Source: Aeromonas sanarellii
Lineage (GTDB): Bacteria; Pseudomonadota; Gammaproteobacteria; Enterobacterales; Aeromonadaceae
Length of the DNA: 64,000 nt
Direction of reading: 5' to 3'
NCBI RefSeq assembly: GCF_000820085.1
Contig: NZ_CDBN01000091.1
Location: forward strand, 90,224 to 154,223
Position 1 is the stretch's first letter. Each line of letters opens with the position of its first letter. Below are positions 34,612-44,076 of the stretch, one piece after another. The position numbers and the translations under genes are program-made. The notes beneath the pieces were generated by a model. That model was not told the DNA's origin. It worked only from the letters and a program-made list of their open reading frames with translations, and did not search any database.

Positions 34612-35508
34612 ATGAACCTTCGCGATCTCGAATACCTGGTAGCGCTGGAAGAGGAGAAACACTTTCGCAAGGCGGCGGAGCGTTGCTTCGTCAGCCAGCC
34701 GACCCTGAGCGGCCAGCTGCGCAAGCTGGAAGATGAGCTGGGGGTGATCCTGATCGAGCGCACCTCCCGCAAGGTGCTGTTCACCCCGGCCGGGGACGCC
34801 ATGGCCCGGCAGGCCCGCAAGGTGCTCAAGGAGGTGCGTGAGCTCAAGAGCATAGGCCAGCACTTCGCCGAGCCCATGTCCGGCGAGATCCACATCGGCT
34901 TCATTCCCACCGTGGGTCCCTACCTGCTGCCCCACATCATTCAGGATCTGCGCGAACACTTCCCCAAGCTGGAGTTCTACCTCTACGAAGAGCAGACCCA
35001 GGTGCTGCTCAAGCGGCTGGAGGAGGGGGAGCTGGACTGCCTCGTGCTGGCGGAGCTGGAGGGGATGGAGGGCTTTGGATCCATCCCCCTCTATCAGGAG
35101 CCCATGTGGCTGGCGGTGCCCCAGCATCACCCCGAGGCCATCGCCAGGGCGGTACCGCTGCACAACCTCAAGGGCAAGAAGCTGCTGATGCTGGCCGATG
35201 GCCACTGTCTGCGGGAGCAGGCGCTGGGATTCTGTTTTGCCGCCGGCATCGGGGAGGATCAGCGCTTCAAGGGCACCAGCCTCGAGACCCTGCGCAACAT
35301 GGTGGCGGCCGGCAGCGGCATGACGCTGGTGCCCAGGCTGGCGGTGCCCGCCAATCCGGAGGAGGGGGGCGTCAGCTACCGCCCGGTGATCGACCCCGTG
35401 CCGGGGCGCACCATCTCCCTGCTCTACCGTCACTACTCGGTGCGGCGTCCCTGCTTCAATGAACTGGCGGCCCGCATCTCGCGCCTGATAAAGAGCCTGC
35501 CCGTCTAG
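34612..35508 (+). CDS. oxyR: Hydrogen-peroxide-sensing LysR regulator OxyR
   Basis: This 298-residue protein aligns with E. coli OxyR from MNLRDLEYLVALEEEKHF onward. The redox pair is at the same positions: Cys199 in DGHCLREQ and Cys208 in ALGFCFA; these form the peroxide-induced disulphide. The SSLETLRNMVAAGSGMTLVP-like segment is intact. The longer in-frame upstream extension is not conserved, so ATG 34612 was used. Followed by a bidirectional terminator. Confidence 0.96.
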   Translation: MNLRDLEYLVALEEEKHFRKAAERCFVSQPTLSGQLRKLEDELGVILIERTSRKVLFTPAGDAMARQARKVLKEVRELKSIGQHFAEPMSGEIHIGFIPTVGPYLLPHIIQDLREHFPKLEFYLYEEQTQVLLKRLEEGELDCLVLAELEGMEGFGSIPLYQEPMWLAVPQHHPEAIARAVPLHNLKGKKLLMLADGHCLREQALGFCFAAGIGEDQRFKGTSLETLRNMVAAGSGMTLVPRLAVPANPEEGGVSYRPVIDPVPGRTISLLYRHYSVRRPCFNELAARISRLIKSLPV

Positions 35509-35533
35509 GGGCGAGGTCCCCGGGCACAAAGAA

Positions 35534-35561
35534 AAAACCGGCGCAGGGCGCCGGTTTTTTT
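35534..35561. terminator. Bidirectional terminator between oxyR and mrcA
   Basis: AAACCGGCGC-AGGG-CGCCGGTTT with A-run on the left and T-run on the right, between convergent genes. Confidence 0.9.
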
Positions 35562-35574
35562 GTCTCTCGCAGAT

Positions 35575-38064
35575 CTAGAAGATGTCGTCGGTCGAGACGG
35601 GGCCATCGGTGGCCGAGCCGTCACCGCCATACACCTGGTTGCCATCGGAGAGCTGGCTCGCGTAGCGGGTCGGTTCAGTGCCTTCCTTGAAGAACTCGTC
35701 CGTGCTGCTGCCATCGGCGCGATTGGTCAGCAGACCCGTCTCGCGATCGATGCGCACCTGCATGATCCCCTCGGGCACCGGCATCTTGCGCTCGGGCACC
35801 TGCTTGAGCGCCGTCTTCATGAAGTCGATCCAGATGGGCTGGGCGGCACCGCCACCGAATTCGGCGCGACCCAGGCCGCGTTGGTGGTTGTCAAATCCGA
35901 TCCAGGAGGTGGCGACCAGATTCGGGGTATAGCCGGAGAACCAGGCATCGCGGGATTCGTTGGTGGTCCCCGTCTTGCCCGAGATGTCGTGGCGCTTGAG
36001 GTCGCGGGCCGCTCGCCAGCCGGTGCCGCGCCAGCCATTGCCACCCCAGATGGCGGTGGTCAGGGTGTCGGTGATCAGGAAGGCGCTCTGGGCGCTGATG
36101 GTCTGCGGCGCCATCTTGTTGGGCACGACGGGATCGATGGGGCACTGGGCCTTCCAGTCGGGCACCGTATTGGCATAGGCATCGGCGCTGTCGAGGCCGG
36201 CGGCGGCCAGCACGCCGCAGTCGCGGCAGGCGGCGGCCGGATTGGCCTGGTACAGGGACTTGCCGAAGCTGTCGGTCACCTCGGTGATGAAATAGGGGCT
36301 GACCTGGAAGCCGCCATTGGCCAGCACAGAGTAGCCGCGCACCACTTCCAGCGGGGTGAATTCGGCGGCGCCGAGGGCCAGGGATTCGTTGGCGGAGATG
36401 TGATCCCGGGCGAAGCCGAAGCGGGTGAGGCCGTCGATATAGGTATCCAGCCCGATGGCGCGCATCAGCCGGACCGACATCACGTTCTTGGACTTGGCGA
36501 GGCCGAGGCGCAAGGGGGTCGGCCCTTCATAGATGGCCGGCGAGTTCTTGGGCTGCCACATGGGGCCCTTGGCCGGATCCCACTGGTTGATCGGCGCGTC
36601 GTTGATGAGGGACGCCAGGGTATAGCCCTGCTCCAGCGCGGTGGCATAGAGGAAGGGCTTGATGTTCGAGCCGACCTGGCGGCGAGCCTGATCGACCCGG
36701 TTGAACTTGGAGATCTCGAAGCTGAAGCCGCCCACCAGGGCCTCGATGGCGCCGTCTTGCGGGTTCATGGCGACCAGGGCTGCGTTGACGTCGGGGATCT
36801 GGGAGAGCAGCAGCTCTTCCCCTTTTTCCCGCACCCAGATTTGGGCGCCGACTTTTAGCACATCCCGCGCCGATTTCGGGGCGAAGCCCTGGCGATCGTC
36901 GGTGATGAAGGCGCGCGCCCACTTGATGCCGTTCCAGCCCAGCTCGGCCTGTTTGCCGTTTCTGAGCACCAGGGTGGCGCTCTTGTCGCCCAGCTTGGTG
37001 ACCACGGCGGCCATCAGGGGCTGATAGCTCGGCTGTTTGGCCAGGTGGGCCATGATCTGGTCGTAATCCCAGGCCGCTTCGCCGGCTTTCCACAGCAGGG
37101 CGGTCGGGCCGCGATAGCCGTGGCGGGTGTCGTAGTCGAAGACGCCGTCGAGCAGCGCCTGGTGGGCGGCGCGCTGGCGCTTGGCGGTGACAGTGGTGTA
37201 GACGTGCAGTCCCATGGTGTAGGCATCTTCACCAAACTGCTCCACCATCTTCTGGCGCACCATCTCGCTCAGGTAGGGGGCGTTCAGGGTCGTTTCCGCA
37301 CCGTGGTAGCGGGCCTTGACCGGCATTCTGGAGGCTTCGTCATACTGGGCCTGGGTGATCTTGCCGGTCTCCAGCATGCGACCAAGCACCACGTTGCGGC
37401 GGGCGAAGGCGCGCTCCGGGGAACGGATGGGGTTCAGCATGGAGGGGGCCTTGGGAAGACCCGCGATGATGGCGATCTCGTCCAGGGTCAGATCCTTGAC
37501 CTCCTTGCCGAAGTAGACCTGGGCGGCGGCGCCGACCCCGAATGCCCGGTAACCGAGGGGGATCTTGTTGAGATAGAGCGTCAGGATCTCGTCCTTGGTG
37601 AGGTTCTGCTCGATGCGCCAGGCGAGGAACACTTCCTTTATCTTGCGCACCAGCGTCTTCTCGTTGCTCAGGAAGAAGTTGCGTGCCACCTGCTGGGTGA
37701 TGGTACTGGCCCCCTGGCGCGCCTGACCGGAGACGGCCCAGACGGTCGCGGCACGAATGATGCCGATGGGGTCAATGCCCGGGTGTTCATAGAAACGGGC
37801 ATCCTCGGTGGCGAGCACGGCATCGATCATGGGCTGGGGGATTTCATCCAGCCGCAGGGGGATGCGACGAATTTCACCAAACTGGGAGATCAGTTCCCCG
37901 TCCCGGCTGTAGACCTTCATGGGGGTGGCCAGCTTGACATCGCGCAGAGCGCTCACATCCGGCAACTGGGGCTTGATGTAGAAGTAGATGCCGATGAGGC
38001 TGGCAACACCCAGCACTGCACCCAGCATCATGACAATAAACAGGCGAACGAGCCATTTCAGCAT
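35575..38064 (-). CDS. mrcA: Penicillin-binding protein 1A
   Basis: This 829-residue bifunctional peptidoglycan synthase has a TM anchor (about 6-30). The glycosyltransferase domain has catalytic Glu87 in ATEDARFYEHPG and motif QGASTITQQVARNFFL. An OB-like inserted domain is at about 320-420. The transpeptidase domain has SNIK with catalytic Ser466, SKN at 525-527, and KTG at 697-699. All active-site residues are present. The start MLKWLVRLFI is chosen over a TTG 33 bp upstream. Divergent from the pil operon, as in other gammaproteobacteria. Confidence 0.95.
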   Translation of the reverse strand: MLKWLVRLFIVMMLGAVLGVASLIGIYFYIKPQLPDVSALRDVKLATPMKVYSRDGELISQFGEIRRIPLRLDEIPQPMIDAVLATEDARFYEHPGIDPIGIIRAATVWAVSGQARQGASTITQQVARNFFLSNEKTLVRKIKEVFLAWRIEQNLTKDEILTLYLNKIPLGYRAFGVGAAAQVYFGKEVKDLTLDEIAIIAGLPKAPSMLNPIRSPERAFARRNVVLGRMLETGKITQAQYDEASRMPVKARYHGAETTLNAPYLSEMVRQKMVEQFGEDAYTMGLHVYTTVTAKRQRAAHQALLDGVFDYDTRHGYRGPTALLWKAGEAAWDYDQIMAHLAKQPSYQPLMAAVVTKLGDKSATLVLRNGKQAELGWNGIKWARAFITDDRQGFAPKSARDVLKVGAQIWVREKGEELLLSQIPDVNAALVAMNPQDGAIEALVGGFSFEISKFNRVDQARRQVGSNIKPFLYATALEQGYTLASLINDAPINQWDPAKGPMWQPKNSPAIYEGPTPLRLGLAKSKNVMSVRLMRAIGLDTYIDGLTRFGFARDHISANESLALGAAEFTPLEVVRGYSVLANGGFQVSPYFITEVTDSFGKSLYQANPAAACRDCGVLAAAGLDSADAYANTVPDWKAQCPIDPVVPNKMAPQTISAQSAFLITDTLTTAIWGGNGWRGTGWRAARDLKRHDISGKTGTTNESRDAWFSGYTPNLVATSWIGFDNHQRGLGRAEFGGGAAQPIWIDFMKTALKQVPERKMPVPEGIMQVRIDRETGLLTNRADGSSTDEFFKEGTEPTRYASQLSDGNQVYGGDGSATDGPVSTDDIF

Positions 38065-38362
38065 GGAAGAACTACCAATCGTCTTAAAATTAGCCAACGG
38101 GCGCAGAGTATAGCCTTTTTACCCTCGCGGATTCGAGGTTTTCCTGTCCGCAGACGCCGACCTCGAGAAGAGGCGGGAGGGTAGCATTCCGGGACGCAAT
38201 TACCAAGGGGGGGCCGCAGCCAGGGCCGAAAGGAGAGGAAGGTCAACTTTTGACATAAACTTTATGACATTGATAGATAGAGCATTATATTGAGTTAAGG
38301 CATCACCCTGTGATGCGCTGTCCTACAATAAGTCCGAAACCCAATAACGCATGGATGTGTAT

Positions 38363-39424
38363 ATGTTTGGGCTATTAAGTAAGGGATCCCTCCTCTCCTT
38401 GGCGGGCATTGATTTTGGCAGTCAAACCATCAAGGCCGTCACCATCAGCGGGCGTCCCGGCAAGGTGCATCTCGGATCGGTTGCCGAGGTCCCCATGCCC
38501 AGGGGCACTCTGGTCGATTATCAACTGCAGGACATTGAGCGGGTCGGCCAGTCCCTCAAGTCGCTCAGGCGGCTCGTGCAAGGGGACTGCCAGCACGTGG
38601 CCACGGCCGTGACTGGCTCCAATGTCATCACCAAGATCATCCAGGTCGACACCAACATCAACGAGAGCGAGCTGGAGAACCAGGTTCATCTGGAGGCGGA
38701 ACAGATCATTCCGTTTCCTCTGGACGAAGTCAGCCTGGATTTCGAGATCCTCGGCATGACCGCCGACAACAGCCGTCAGGAGGTGCTGCTGAGTGCGGCA
38801 CGGACCGAGAGCGTCAGCGGCCGGGTCAGTGCACTGACGGAGGCGGGCATGAATACCATGGTGGTGGACGTGGGGGTCCACGCGCTCGGGCGCGCCGTGC
38901 TGGCTTGCCTGCCCGAGCTGCAAACCTGGGACAAGCCGGTCGGCATCGTCGACATCGGTGCCAGTGCCATGACCTTTGCCGTCCTGCTCAGGGGGCAGGT
39001 GATCTATTCCCGCTTGCAGAATTTCGGTGGCGATCAATACAGCCAGGCCCTGGCCTCTTTTTACAGCATGAGCCTGGAAGACGCGGAACTTGCCAAGCTC
39101 CAGGGATCCCTGCCTGCGGATCATGAGGTGGATGTGCTGCTGCCGCACCTCAGTACCCTGGTGCTGCAGATCCGGCGCAATGTGCAACTGTTCTGCAGTT
39201 CGTCGGGCAACAAGGAGCTGTCCAAGCTGGTGCTGACGGGCGGGGGAAGTCTGCTGCCCGGTCTGGCCGGGCAGCTAGGCAGCGAGCTCAACTGTGAAGT
39301 GCTGCATCCCGACCCCTTTGCGCTCTTTGGCAAGCCTCAGGGAGAAGGGGGTCTGGCCCACGGGGCCAAGTACATGACGGCACTCGGTCTGGCACTGCGG
39401 AGCTTCACACCATGTCAAATATAA
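38363..39424 (+). CDS. pilM: Type IV pilus actin-like ATPase PilM
   Basis: This 353-residue actin-like protein binds the PilN N-terminus on the cytosolic face. It has phosphate motif GIDFGSQTIKAV and second motif IVDIGASAMTFAV. The start MFGLLSKGSLLSLAGIDFGS aligns with Pseudomonas PilM; an ATG 12 bp upstream (38351) is possible. It overlaps pilN by 13 bp. First gene of pilMNOPQ, which together form the inner-membrane platform and secretin of the pilus. Confidence 0.92.
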   Translation: MFGLLSKGSLLSLAGIDFGSQTIKAVTISGRPGKVHLGSVAEVPMPRGTLVDYQLQDIERVGQSLKSLRRLVQGDCQHVATAVTGSNVITKIIQVDTNINESELENQVHLEAEQIIPFPLDEVSLDFEILGMTADNSRQEVLLSAARTESVSGRVSALTEAGMNTMVVDVGVHALGRAVLACLPELQTWDKPVGIVDIGASAMTFAVLLRGQVIYSRLQNFGGDQYSQALASFYSMSLEDAELAKLQGSLPADHEVDVLLPHLSTLVLQIRRNVQLFCSSSGNKELSKLVLTGGGSLLPGLAGQLGSELNCEVLHPDPFALFGKPQGEGGLAHGAKYMTALGLALRSFTPCQI

Positions 39425-39981
39425 ATCTCCTGCCCTGGCGGCAGGCCAGGGCCCAGCGCCAGAAGAAGCAGTTCGGCATCCTGTTCGGGCTGTTCCTGGC
39501 GGGAACTGCCGTCATCGCCTTTGCCGTCGACTGGCTGGTGCAACAGCAGATCGGCTATCAGCAGGAGCGCAATCAGCGATTGCTGCAGGAGATGGCCATG
39601 CTAGACACCCAGCTCGGCGAAATCCGGCTGCTCAAGGAGCGGCGCAAGGATCTGATCGATCGCATGCAGCTCATCGAGCAGTTGCAGATGCGACGCAACA
39701 TACCGGTGCGTCTGTTCAATCAGCTGCCCGTGCTGGTGCCCAATGGGGTATACCTTGACACCCTCGCCCTGCAGAACAACAAGATCGATGTCAAGGGCAA
39801 GACCGAGGCCTATGGCAGGGTGGCCAGCATGATGAGACGCATCGACGGGTCGGGCTGGCTGGCGCAGTCCCAGCTCAGCACCATCTTCACGGCAGAGGTG
39901 GCACCCATTGCACTGAGCCAGTTCTCCATGATGTTCCAGATCGCCACGGCACTCCCGGACGCGGCTAAGGGGCAAGAATGA
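39412..39981 (+). CDS. pilN: Type IV pilus inner-membrane protein PilN
   Basis: The 189-residue protein starts MSNINLLPWRQ, the INLLPWR motif that docks into PilM. One TM helix (about 22-44) is followed by a coiled coil (about 45-95) and a periplasmic ferredoxin-like domain. Overlaps pilM by 13 bp and pilO by 4 bp. Confidence 0.93.
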   Translation: MSNINLLPWRQARAQRQKKQFGILFGLFLAGTAVIAFAVDWLVQQQIGYQQERNQRLLQEMAMLDTQLGEIRLLKERRKDLIDRMQLIEQLQMRRNIPVRLFNQLPVLVPNGVYLDTLALQNNKIDVKGKTEAYGRVASMMRRIDGSGWLAQSQLSTIFTAEVAPIALSQFSMMFQIATALPDAAKGQE

Positions 39982-40577
39982 ACCTGCAACAGCTCAATGA
40001 ACTGGATATCAATGACATCGCGCGCTGGCCCAGGGTCGCTCAGGGCATCTTCATCTTCCTCTGCTGTGCTCTGCTGGGGGGGGCCATTTACTACTATGTG
40101 ATTGCCAACTCCATGACGGCATTGGCCAGGGAGGCGGATAAAGAGAAGGAACTGAAGAGCCAGTTCGAGAGCAAGGCCATGCTGGCCGCCAATCTGGAGG
40201 CATACAGGAAGCAGATGGTGCAACTGGAGCACCTGGTAGATACCCAGCTCAAGCAGTTGCCCAACACCCATGAGGTTGCCGGCCTGCTGGACGACATCAG
40301 CTTCATCGCCACCGACAACGGTCTCAAATTGAACAGGATCAACTGGGAGCCGGAGGTCAAACACGAATTTTCGACCGAACTGCCCATGCGCATCGAGGTG
40401 GTGGGCACCTATCACGAACTCGGCAAATTCACGGCAGACATGGCCGCGTTGCCGCGCATCGTGATCCTGGAGTCGTTTCAACTCAACCAAGACAAGGGAC
40501 AGGACGAGTTGATCGGCATGTCCATGCAGGCCAAAACCTACAAATACAACGGTAAAACCGTGGAGCAGAAGCCATGA
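39978..40577 (+). CDS. pilO: Type IV pilus inner-membrane protein PilO
   Basis: This 199-residue protein has one TM helix (about 22-45), a coiled coil rich in Lys and Glu (about 46-85), and a periplasmic ferredoxin-like domain with QLPNTHEVAGLLDDISFIATDNGL. PilO forms heterodimers with PilN and contacts PilP. The ATGA overlap with pilN and pilP shows tight coupling. Confidence 0.93.
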   Translation: MNLQQLNELDINDIARWPRVAQGIFIFLCCALLGGAIYYYVIANSMTALAREADKEKELKSQFESKAMLAANLEAYRKQMVQLEHLVDTQLKQLPNTHEVAGLLDDISFIATDNGLKLNRINWEPEVKHEFSTELPMRIEVVGTYHELGKFTADMAALPRIVILESFQLNQDKGQDELIGMSMQAKTYKYNGKTVEQKP

Positions 40578-41107
40578 GCATGAGAGTGACAGTACTCCTC
40601 TTGTCGGCGCTGTTGGTGACGGCCTGCGGCGTACAGGAGGACATGGACGAGTACGTCAGGCAGACCAAGGCGAGGAAACCCATCCCGATCGAGCCCTTGC
40701 CTGAGATAAAGGCCTTTTCTCCCATGGCCTACCAACGCAGCGATCAGCGCAGCCCTTTCATTGCCCCCCAGCCGGAAACCAGTTCCAGGCTGGATGCCAA
40801 AGCCAAGCCGGATTGCGCACAGATCGTCGCCAATCGGGAGAAGGAGGTGCTGGAACGCTATTCGCTGGCCAGCCTGAGCATGAAGGGATCGATCGGCAGA
40901 CAAGGACAGCTATGGGCATTGATCAATACCCCGGACGGGCAGGCCGTGCGAGTAGGGCTCAATCAGCACATGGGACTGGATCAGGGCAGGGTCATCAAGA
41001 TAACGAATACTCATGTTGACTTGATGGAGACGGTACCGGATGGCAAAGGATGCTGGGTCACCCGAGAGACCCAGCTGGCCATGGCCAATCTCGACGCAAA
41101 ACTATGA
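40574..41107 (+). CDS. pilP: Type IV pilus lipoprotein PilP
   Basis: This 177-residue inner-membrane lipoprotein has lipobox LVTAC with the lipidated Cys at about residue 18. A long unstructured Pro-rich stretch then leads to a beta-domain that binds PilQ (RGQLWALINTPDGQAVRVGLNQHMG-like). It bridges PilNO to the secretin. Overlaps pilO by 4 bp; pilQ follows after 16 bp. Confidence 0.92.
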   Translation: MSMRVTVLLLSALLVTACGVQEDMDEYVRQTKARKPIPIEPLPEIKAFSPMAYQRSDQRSPFIAPQPETSSRLDAKAKPDCAQIVANREKEVLERYSLASLSMKGSIGRQGQLWALINTPDGQAVRVGLNQHMGLDQGRVIKITNTHVDLMETVPDGKGCWVTRETQLAMANLDAKL

Positions 41108-41123
41108 TCAGGGATGAGCAGAG

Positions 41124-43349
41124 ATGAGAACAACAATAAGAAGGATGACAGGTGTGGCGCTGCTGTGTCTGGGCGGATGCACTCAGGTGTGGGCGGTCCC
41201 CGCGTTGCAGGAGGTCAAAGTCAATCCCCTGCTGGCCGATCAACTCTTGCTGGAACTCAGTTTCAGCGAGCCCGTGAGTGGGTTTACCGATAGGCTGTCG
41301 TATGAACCCAATCAGCTCTTGTTGCATGTGCCCGGAGCTGTGGGGGCACTGACGGTCAATCCGCTGTCGATCAAGCAACAGGGGGTGAACAACCTCAAGG
41401 TCGAGGGCAAGGGGCAGGGGCTCGACATCAAGATAGCCCTCGATCAGCTGACCCCCTATCAAGTCCATCAGCAGGGCAACAAACTGCTGGTGTCGCTGGG
41501 GGAAAAAGCCGGTCAGCCAGTGGCCTCCTCGCCCGCCCCTGCGGCGGCCAACCCGTCGGCGCTTGTCAGGAGCCAGCCGGTGACGCAATCCGCCTTGATC
41601 GATACCCAGCGGGTTGCCCAGAACCAGTCCCAGTATCAGGCACAACCCGCCGTGGCGCAGGCCCCTGCCGTGGTGCCGATCCCTGCCGCTGCCAGCAAGC
41701 CCGTGCTGTCCGTCGCGCCGACGAATCCGGGAGGTGGCTATTTCAACTCGGTCAAGGGCGTCGATTTTCGCCGTGGCAAGGAGGGGCAGGGGGAGTTCCT
41801 CGTGACCCTTGACAACAGCTCGGCGGCGGTGGACGTCAGCAGCCGAGGTCAGAAGGTATTTGCCAAGTTCCACGGCACCCGGATCCCGGATGAACAGCTC
41901 AACCTCATCAATGTGCAGGACTTTGCCACCCCGGTCTCCCAGGTGGAGGTGTTCCGCCAGGGCAATGACACCCTGTTTGAACTCTCGGTCAACGGTCAGT
42001 TCGATTACCGTTACGATCAGGCCGACAAGATGTTCATCATAGAGGTAAAGAAACGGGCGGCCACCACGGCGGCCAAGCAATATCAGGGCAAGCCGATATC
42101 CTTGAACTTCCAGGATATTCCGGTGCGAACCGTGTTGCAGATCATCGCCGACTTCAACAATCTCAACCTGGTGACTACGGACTCCGTCGCCGGCAACATC
42201 ACCCTGCGCCTCGATGGGGTGCCCTGGGAGCAGGCGCTGGACATCATCCTCAAGGTGAGGGGGCTGGACAAGCGGCTGGACAACAACATCCTGCTGGTGG
42301 CCCCGGCGGATGAAATCGCCGCTCGGGAGAAGCAGCAACTGGAGAGTCGCAGCCAGGTGGCCGACCTTGCGCCTCTCTATACCGAATACCTGCAGATCAA
42401 CTATGCCAAGGCAGCCGAAGTGGCCGCCCTGCTCTCCTCCGAGAGCACCAAGCTGCTCTCCCCCAGGGGGGCGGTGAGCGTGGATGAGCGTACCAACGTG
42501 CTGGTGGTCAAGGACACGGCGGACGTCATCGGCAACGTCAAGCGCATGCTGGACATCCTCGATATTCCGGTCAAGCAGGTGGTGATCGAGGCGCGCATGG
42601 TGACCATAGACGATGGTTTCGACGAGGCGTTGGGGGTGCGCTGGGGCGTGACCAAGACGGACGGTCATGGCAACGGCACCTCGGGCACCATAGAGGGGAA
42701 TGACGGCGCCGGTAACAATGACGGTAGCTCCACCATCACGCGTCCCGGCGTGGAAGACAGGCTCAACGTCAATCTGCCGGTGACCAATGCCGCCGGTACG
42801 CTGGCGTTCCAGGTCGCTCGTCTCGCCAACGGTACCCTGCTCGATCTTGAACTCTCCGCCCTCGAGAAGGAGAGCAAGGCCGAGATCATCGCCAGCCCCA
42901 GGGTGACTACCGCCAACCAGAAACCGGCCCTGATCGAGCAGGGGACAGAGATCCCCTATGTGGAGTCCTCCTCCAGCGGGGCCACCTCGGTCACCTTCAA
43001 GAAGGCGGTACTGAGCCTCAAGGTCACACCCCAGATCACCCCGGACAACAGGGTCATCCTCGACTTGACCGTGACCCAGGACACCAAGGGGGAAACCGTG
43101 CCGACCGGTACCGGGGATGCGGTCTCCATCAACGCCCAGTCGATCACCACCCAGGTGCTGGTCAACAACGGCGAGACCCTGGTGCTTGGCGGCATCTATC
43201 AGCAGACGATTAAAAATGATGTCAGCAAGGTGCCGCTGCTGGGGGACATCCCCGGCCTCGGCTACCTGTTCAAGAAAACCACCAGTGAAAACAAGAAGCG
43301 TGAACTACTGATTTTCGTGACCCCGAGGATAGTCACCGACGCCCTCTGA
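41124..43349 (+). CDS. pilQ: Type IV pilus secretin PilQ
   Basis: This is a 741-residue outer-membrane secretin. It has a signal peptide (about 1-24), two AMIN beta-domains, an Ala/Pro-rich linker near 135-200, an STN-type N0 domain (GKPISLNFQDIPVRTVLQIIADFNNLNLVTTDSV), an N1/KH domain, and the C-terminal secretin gate with VPLLGDIPGLGYLFK and RELLIFVTPRIV. It forms the pore for the pilus fibre. A 42-52 nt polar Gly/Asn/Asp insert (NDGAGNNDGSS) precedes the secretin core. Followed by two hairpins before aroK. Confidence 0.95.
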   Translation: MRTTIRRMTGVALLCLGGCTQVWAVPALQEVKVNPLLADQLLLELSFSEPVSGFTDRLSYEPNQLLLHVPGAVGALTVNPLSIKQQGVNNLKVEGKGQGLDIKIALDQLTPYQVHQQGNKLLVSLGEKAGQPVASSPAPAAANPSALVRSQPVTQSALIDTQRVAQNQSQYQAQPAVAQAPAVVPIPAAASKPVLSVAPTNPGGGYFNSVKGVDFRRGKEGQGEFLVTLDNSSAAVDVSSRGQKVFAKFHGTRIPDEQLNLINVQDFATPVSQVEVFRQGNDTLFELSVNGQFDYRYDQADKMFIIEVKKRAATTAAKQYQGKPISLNFQDIPVRTVLQIIADFNNLNLVTTDSVAGNITLRLDGVPWEQALDIILKVRGLDKRLDNNILLVAPADEIAAREKQQLESRSQVADLAPLYTEYLQINYAKAAEVAALLSSESTKLLSPRGAVSVDERTNVLVVKDTADVIGNVKRMLDILDIPVKQVVIEARMVTIDDGFDEALGVRWGVTKTDGHGNGTSGTIEGNDGAGNNDGSSTITRPGVEDRLNVNLPVTNAAGTLAFQVARLANGTLLDLELSALEKESKAEIIASPRVTTANQKPALIEQGTEIPYVESSSSGATSVTFKKAVLSLKVTPQITPDNRVILDLTVTQDTKGETVPTGTGDAVSINAQSITTQVLVNNGETLVLGGIYQQTIKNDVSKVPLLGDIPGLGYLFKKTTSENKKRELLIFVTPRIVTDAL

Positions 43350-43381
43350 AAACTTTACATGTGAGAGCAAAACACATATAA

Positions 43382-43412
43382 CCTTACGCCCCGATGAGGC
43401 TGGGGCGTAAGG
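43382..43412. repeat. Perfect 11-bp hairpin between pilQ and aroK
   Basis: CCTTACGCCCC and GGGGCGTAAGG flank a 9-nt loop. No T-run follows on the plus strand, so it is more likely an RNA processing or stabilising hairpin than a terminator. Confidence 0.6.
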
Positions 43413-43486
43413 GCTGCGGTTGCCAGTCCTGGTTTCTGTTGAGATAATCCCCCTCCTGATCCATCGCAAGATAAGGTTCATAGGTA

Positions 43487-43509
43487 CCCCGGTCGAGTGT
43501 TTACCGGGG
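43487..43509. repeat. Second hairpin before aroK
   Basis: CCCCGGT...ACCGGGG, 7-bp arms with a 9-nt loop, 32 bp upstream of the aroK start. With the hairpin at 43382 it could separate expression of the pil and aro genes. Confidence 0.45.
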
Positions 43510-43540
43510 CCATACAGTTTGTAATTACTAACGAAAAGAC

Positions 43541-44059
43541 ATGGCTGAGAAACGCAATATTTTCCTGATAGGTCCCATGGGTGCGGGCAAGAGCACCATA
43601 GGTAGACATCTGGCAGAACAACTGCACATGGAGTTTTTCGACTCAGATCATGAGATTGAGCGCCGCAGTGGTGCCGATATCGGCTGGGTGTTCGATGTTG
43701 AAGGCGAAGAGGGTTTCCGGATCCGCGAAGAGAAGGTGATCGGTGAGCTCGCCGAGCATCAGGGTATCGTGCTGGCGACGGGGGGCGGCGCCATCAAGAG
43801 CCGTGAAACCCGCAACAAGCTCTCTGCCCGTGGCATCGTGGTCTACCTCGAAACCACCATTGAGAAGCAGCTGGCGCGCACCCAGAGAGACAAGCGCCGC
43901 CCCTTGCTGCAAACCGAAGAGCCGCCCCGGGAAGTGCTGGAGCGTCTGGCGCAAGAGCGCAACGCCCTGTATGAAGAAGTCGCTGACTTTGTCATCCAGA
44001 CCGATGATCAGAGTGCAAAAGTTGTCGCCAATCAAATCGTCAAGTTGATCGGCATGTAA
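43541..44059 (+). CDS. aroK: Shikimate kinase I
   Basis: AroK phosphorylates shikimate in the chorismate pathway. The 172-residue protein has Walker [10 protein letters not shown] (11-19), the shikimate-binding [11 protein letters not shown] segment with Asp, and GGGA loop VLATGGGAI. Length matches the family. aroB follows after 17 bp. Confidence 0.97.
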   Translation: MAEKRNIFLIGPMGAGKSTIGRHLAEQLHMEFFDSDHEIERRSGADIGWVFDVEGEEGFRIREEKVIGELAEHQGIVLATGGGAIKSRETRNKLSARGIVVYLETTIEKQLARTQRDKRRPLLQTEEPPREVLERLAQERNALYEEVADFVIQTDDQSAKVVANQIVKLIGM

Positions 44060-44076
44060 TCCATTAGAGGACGTCC

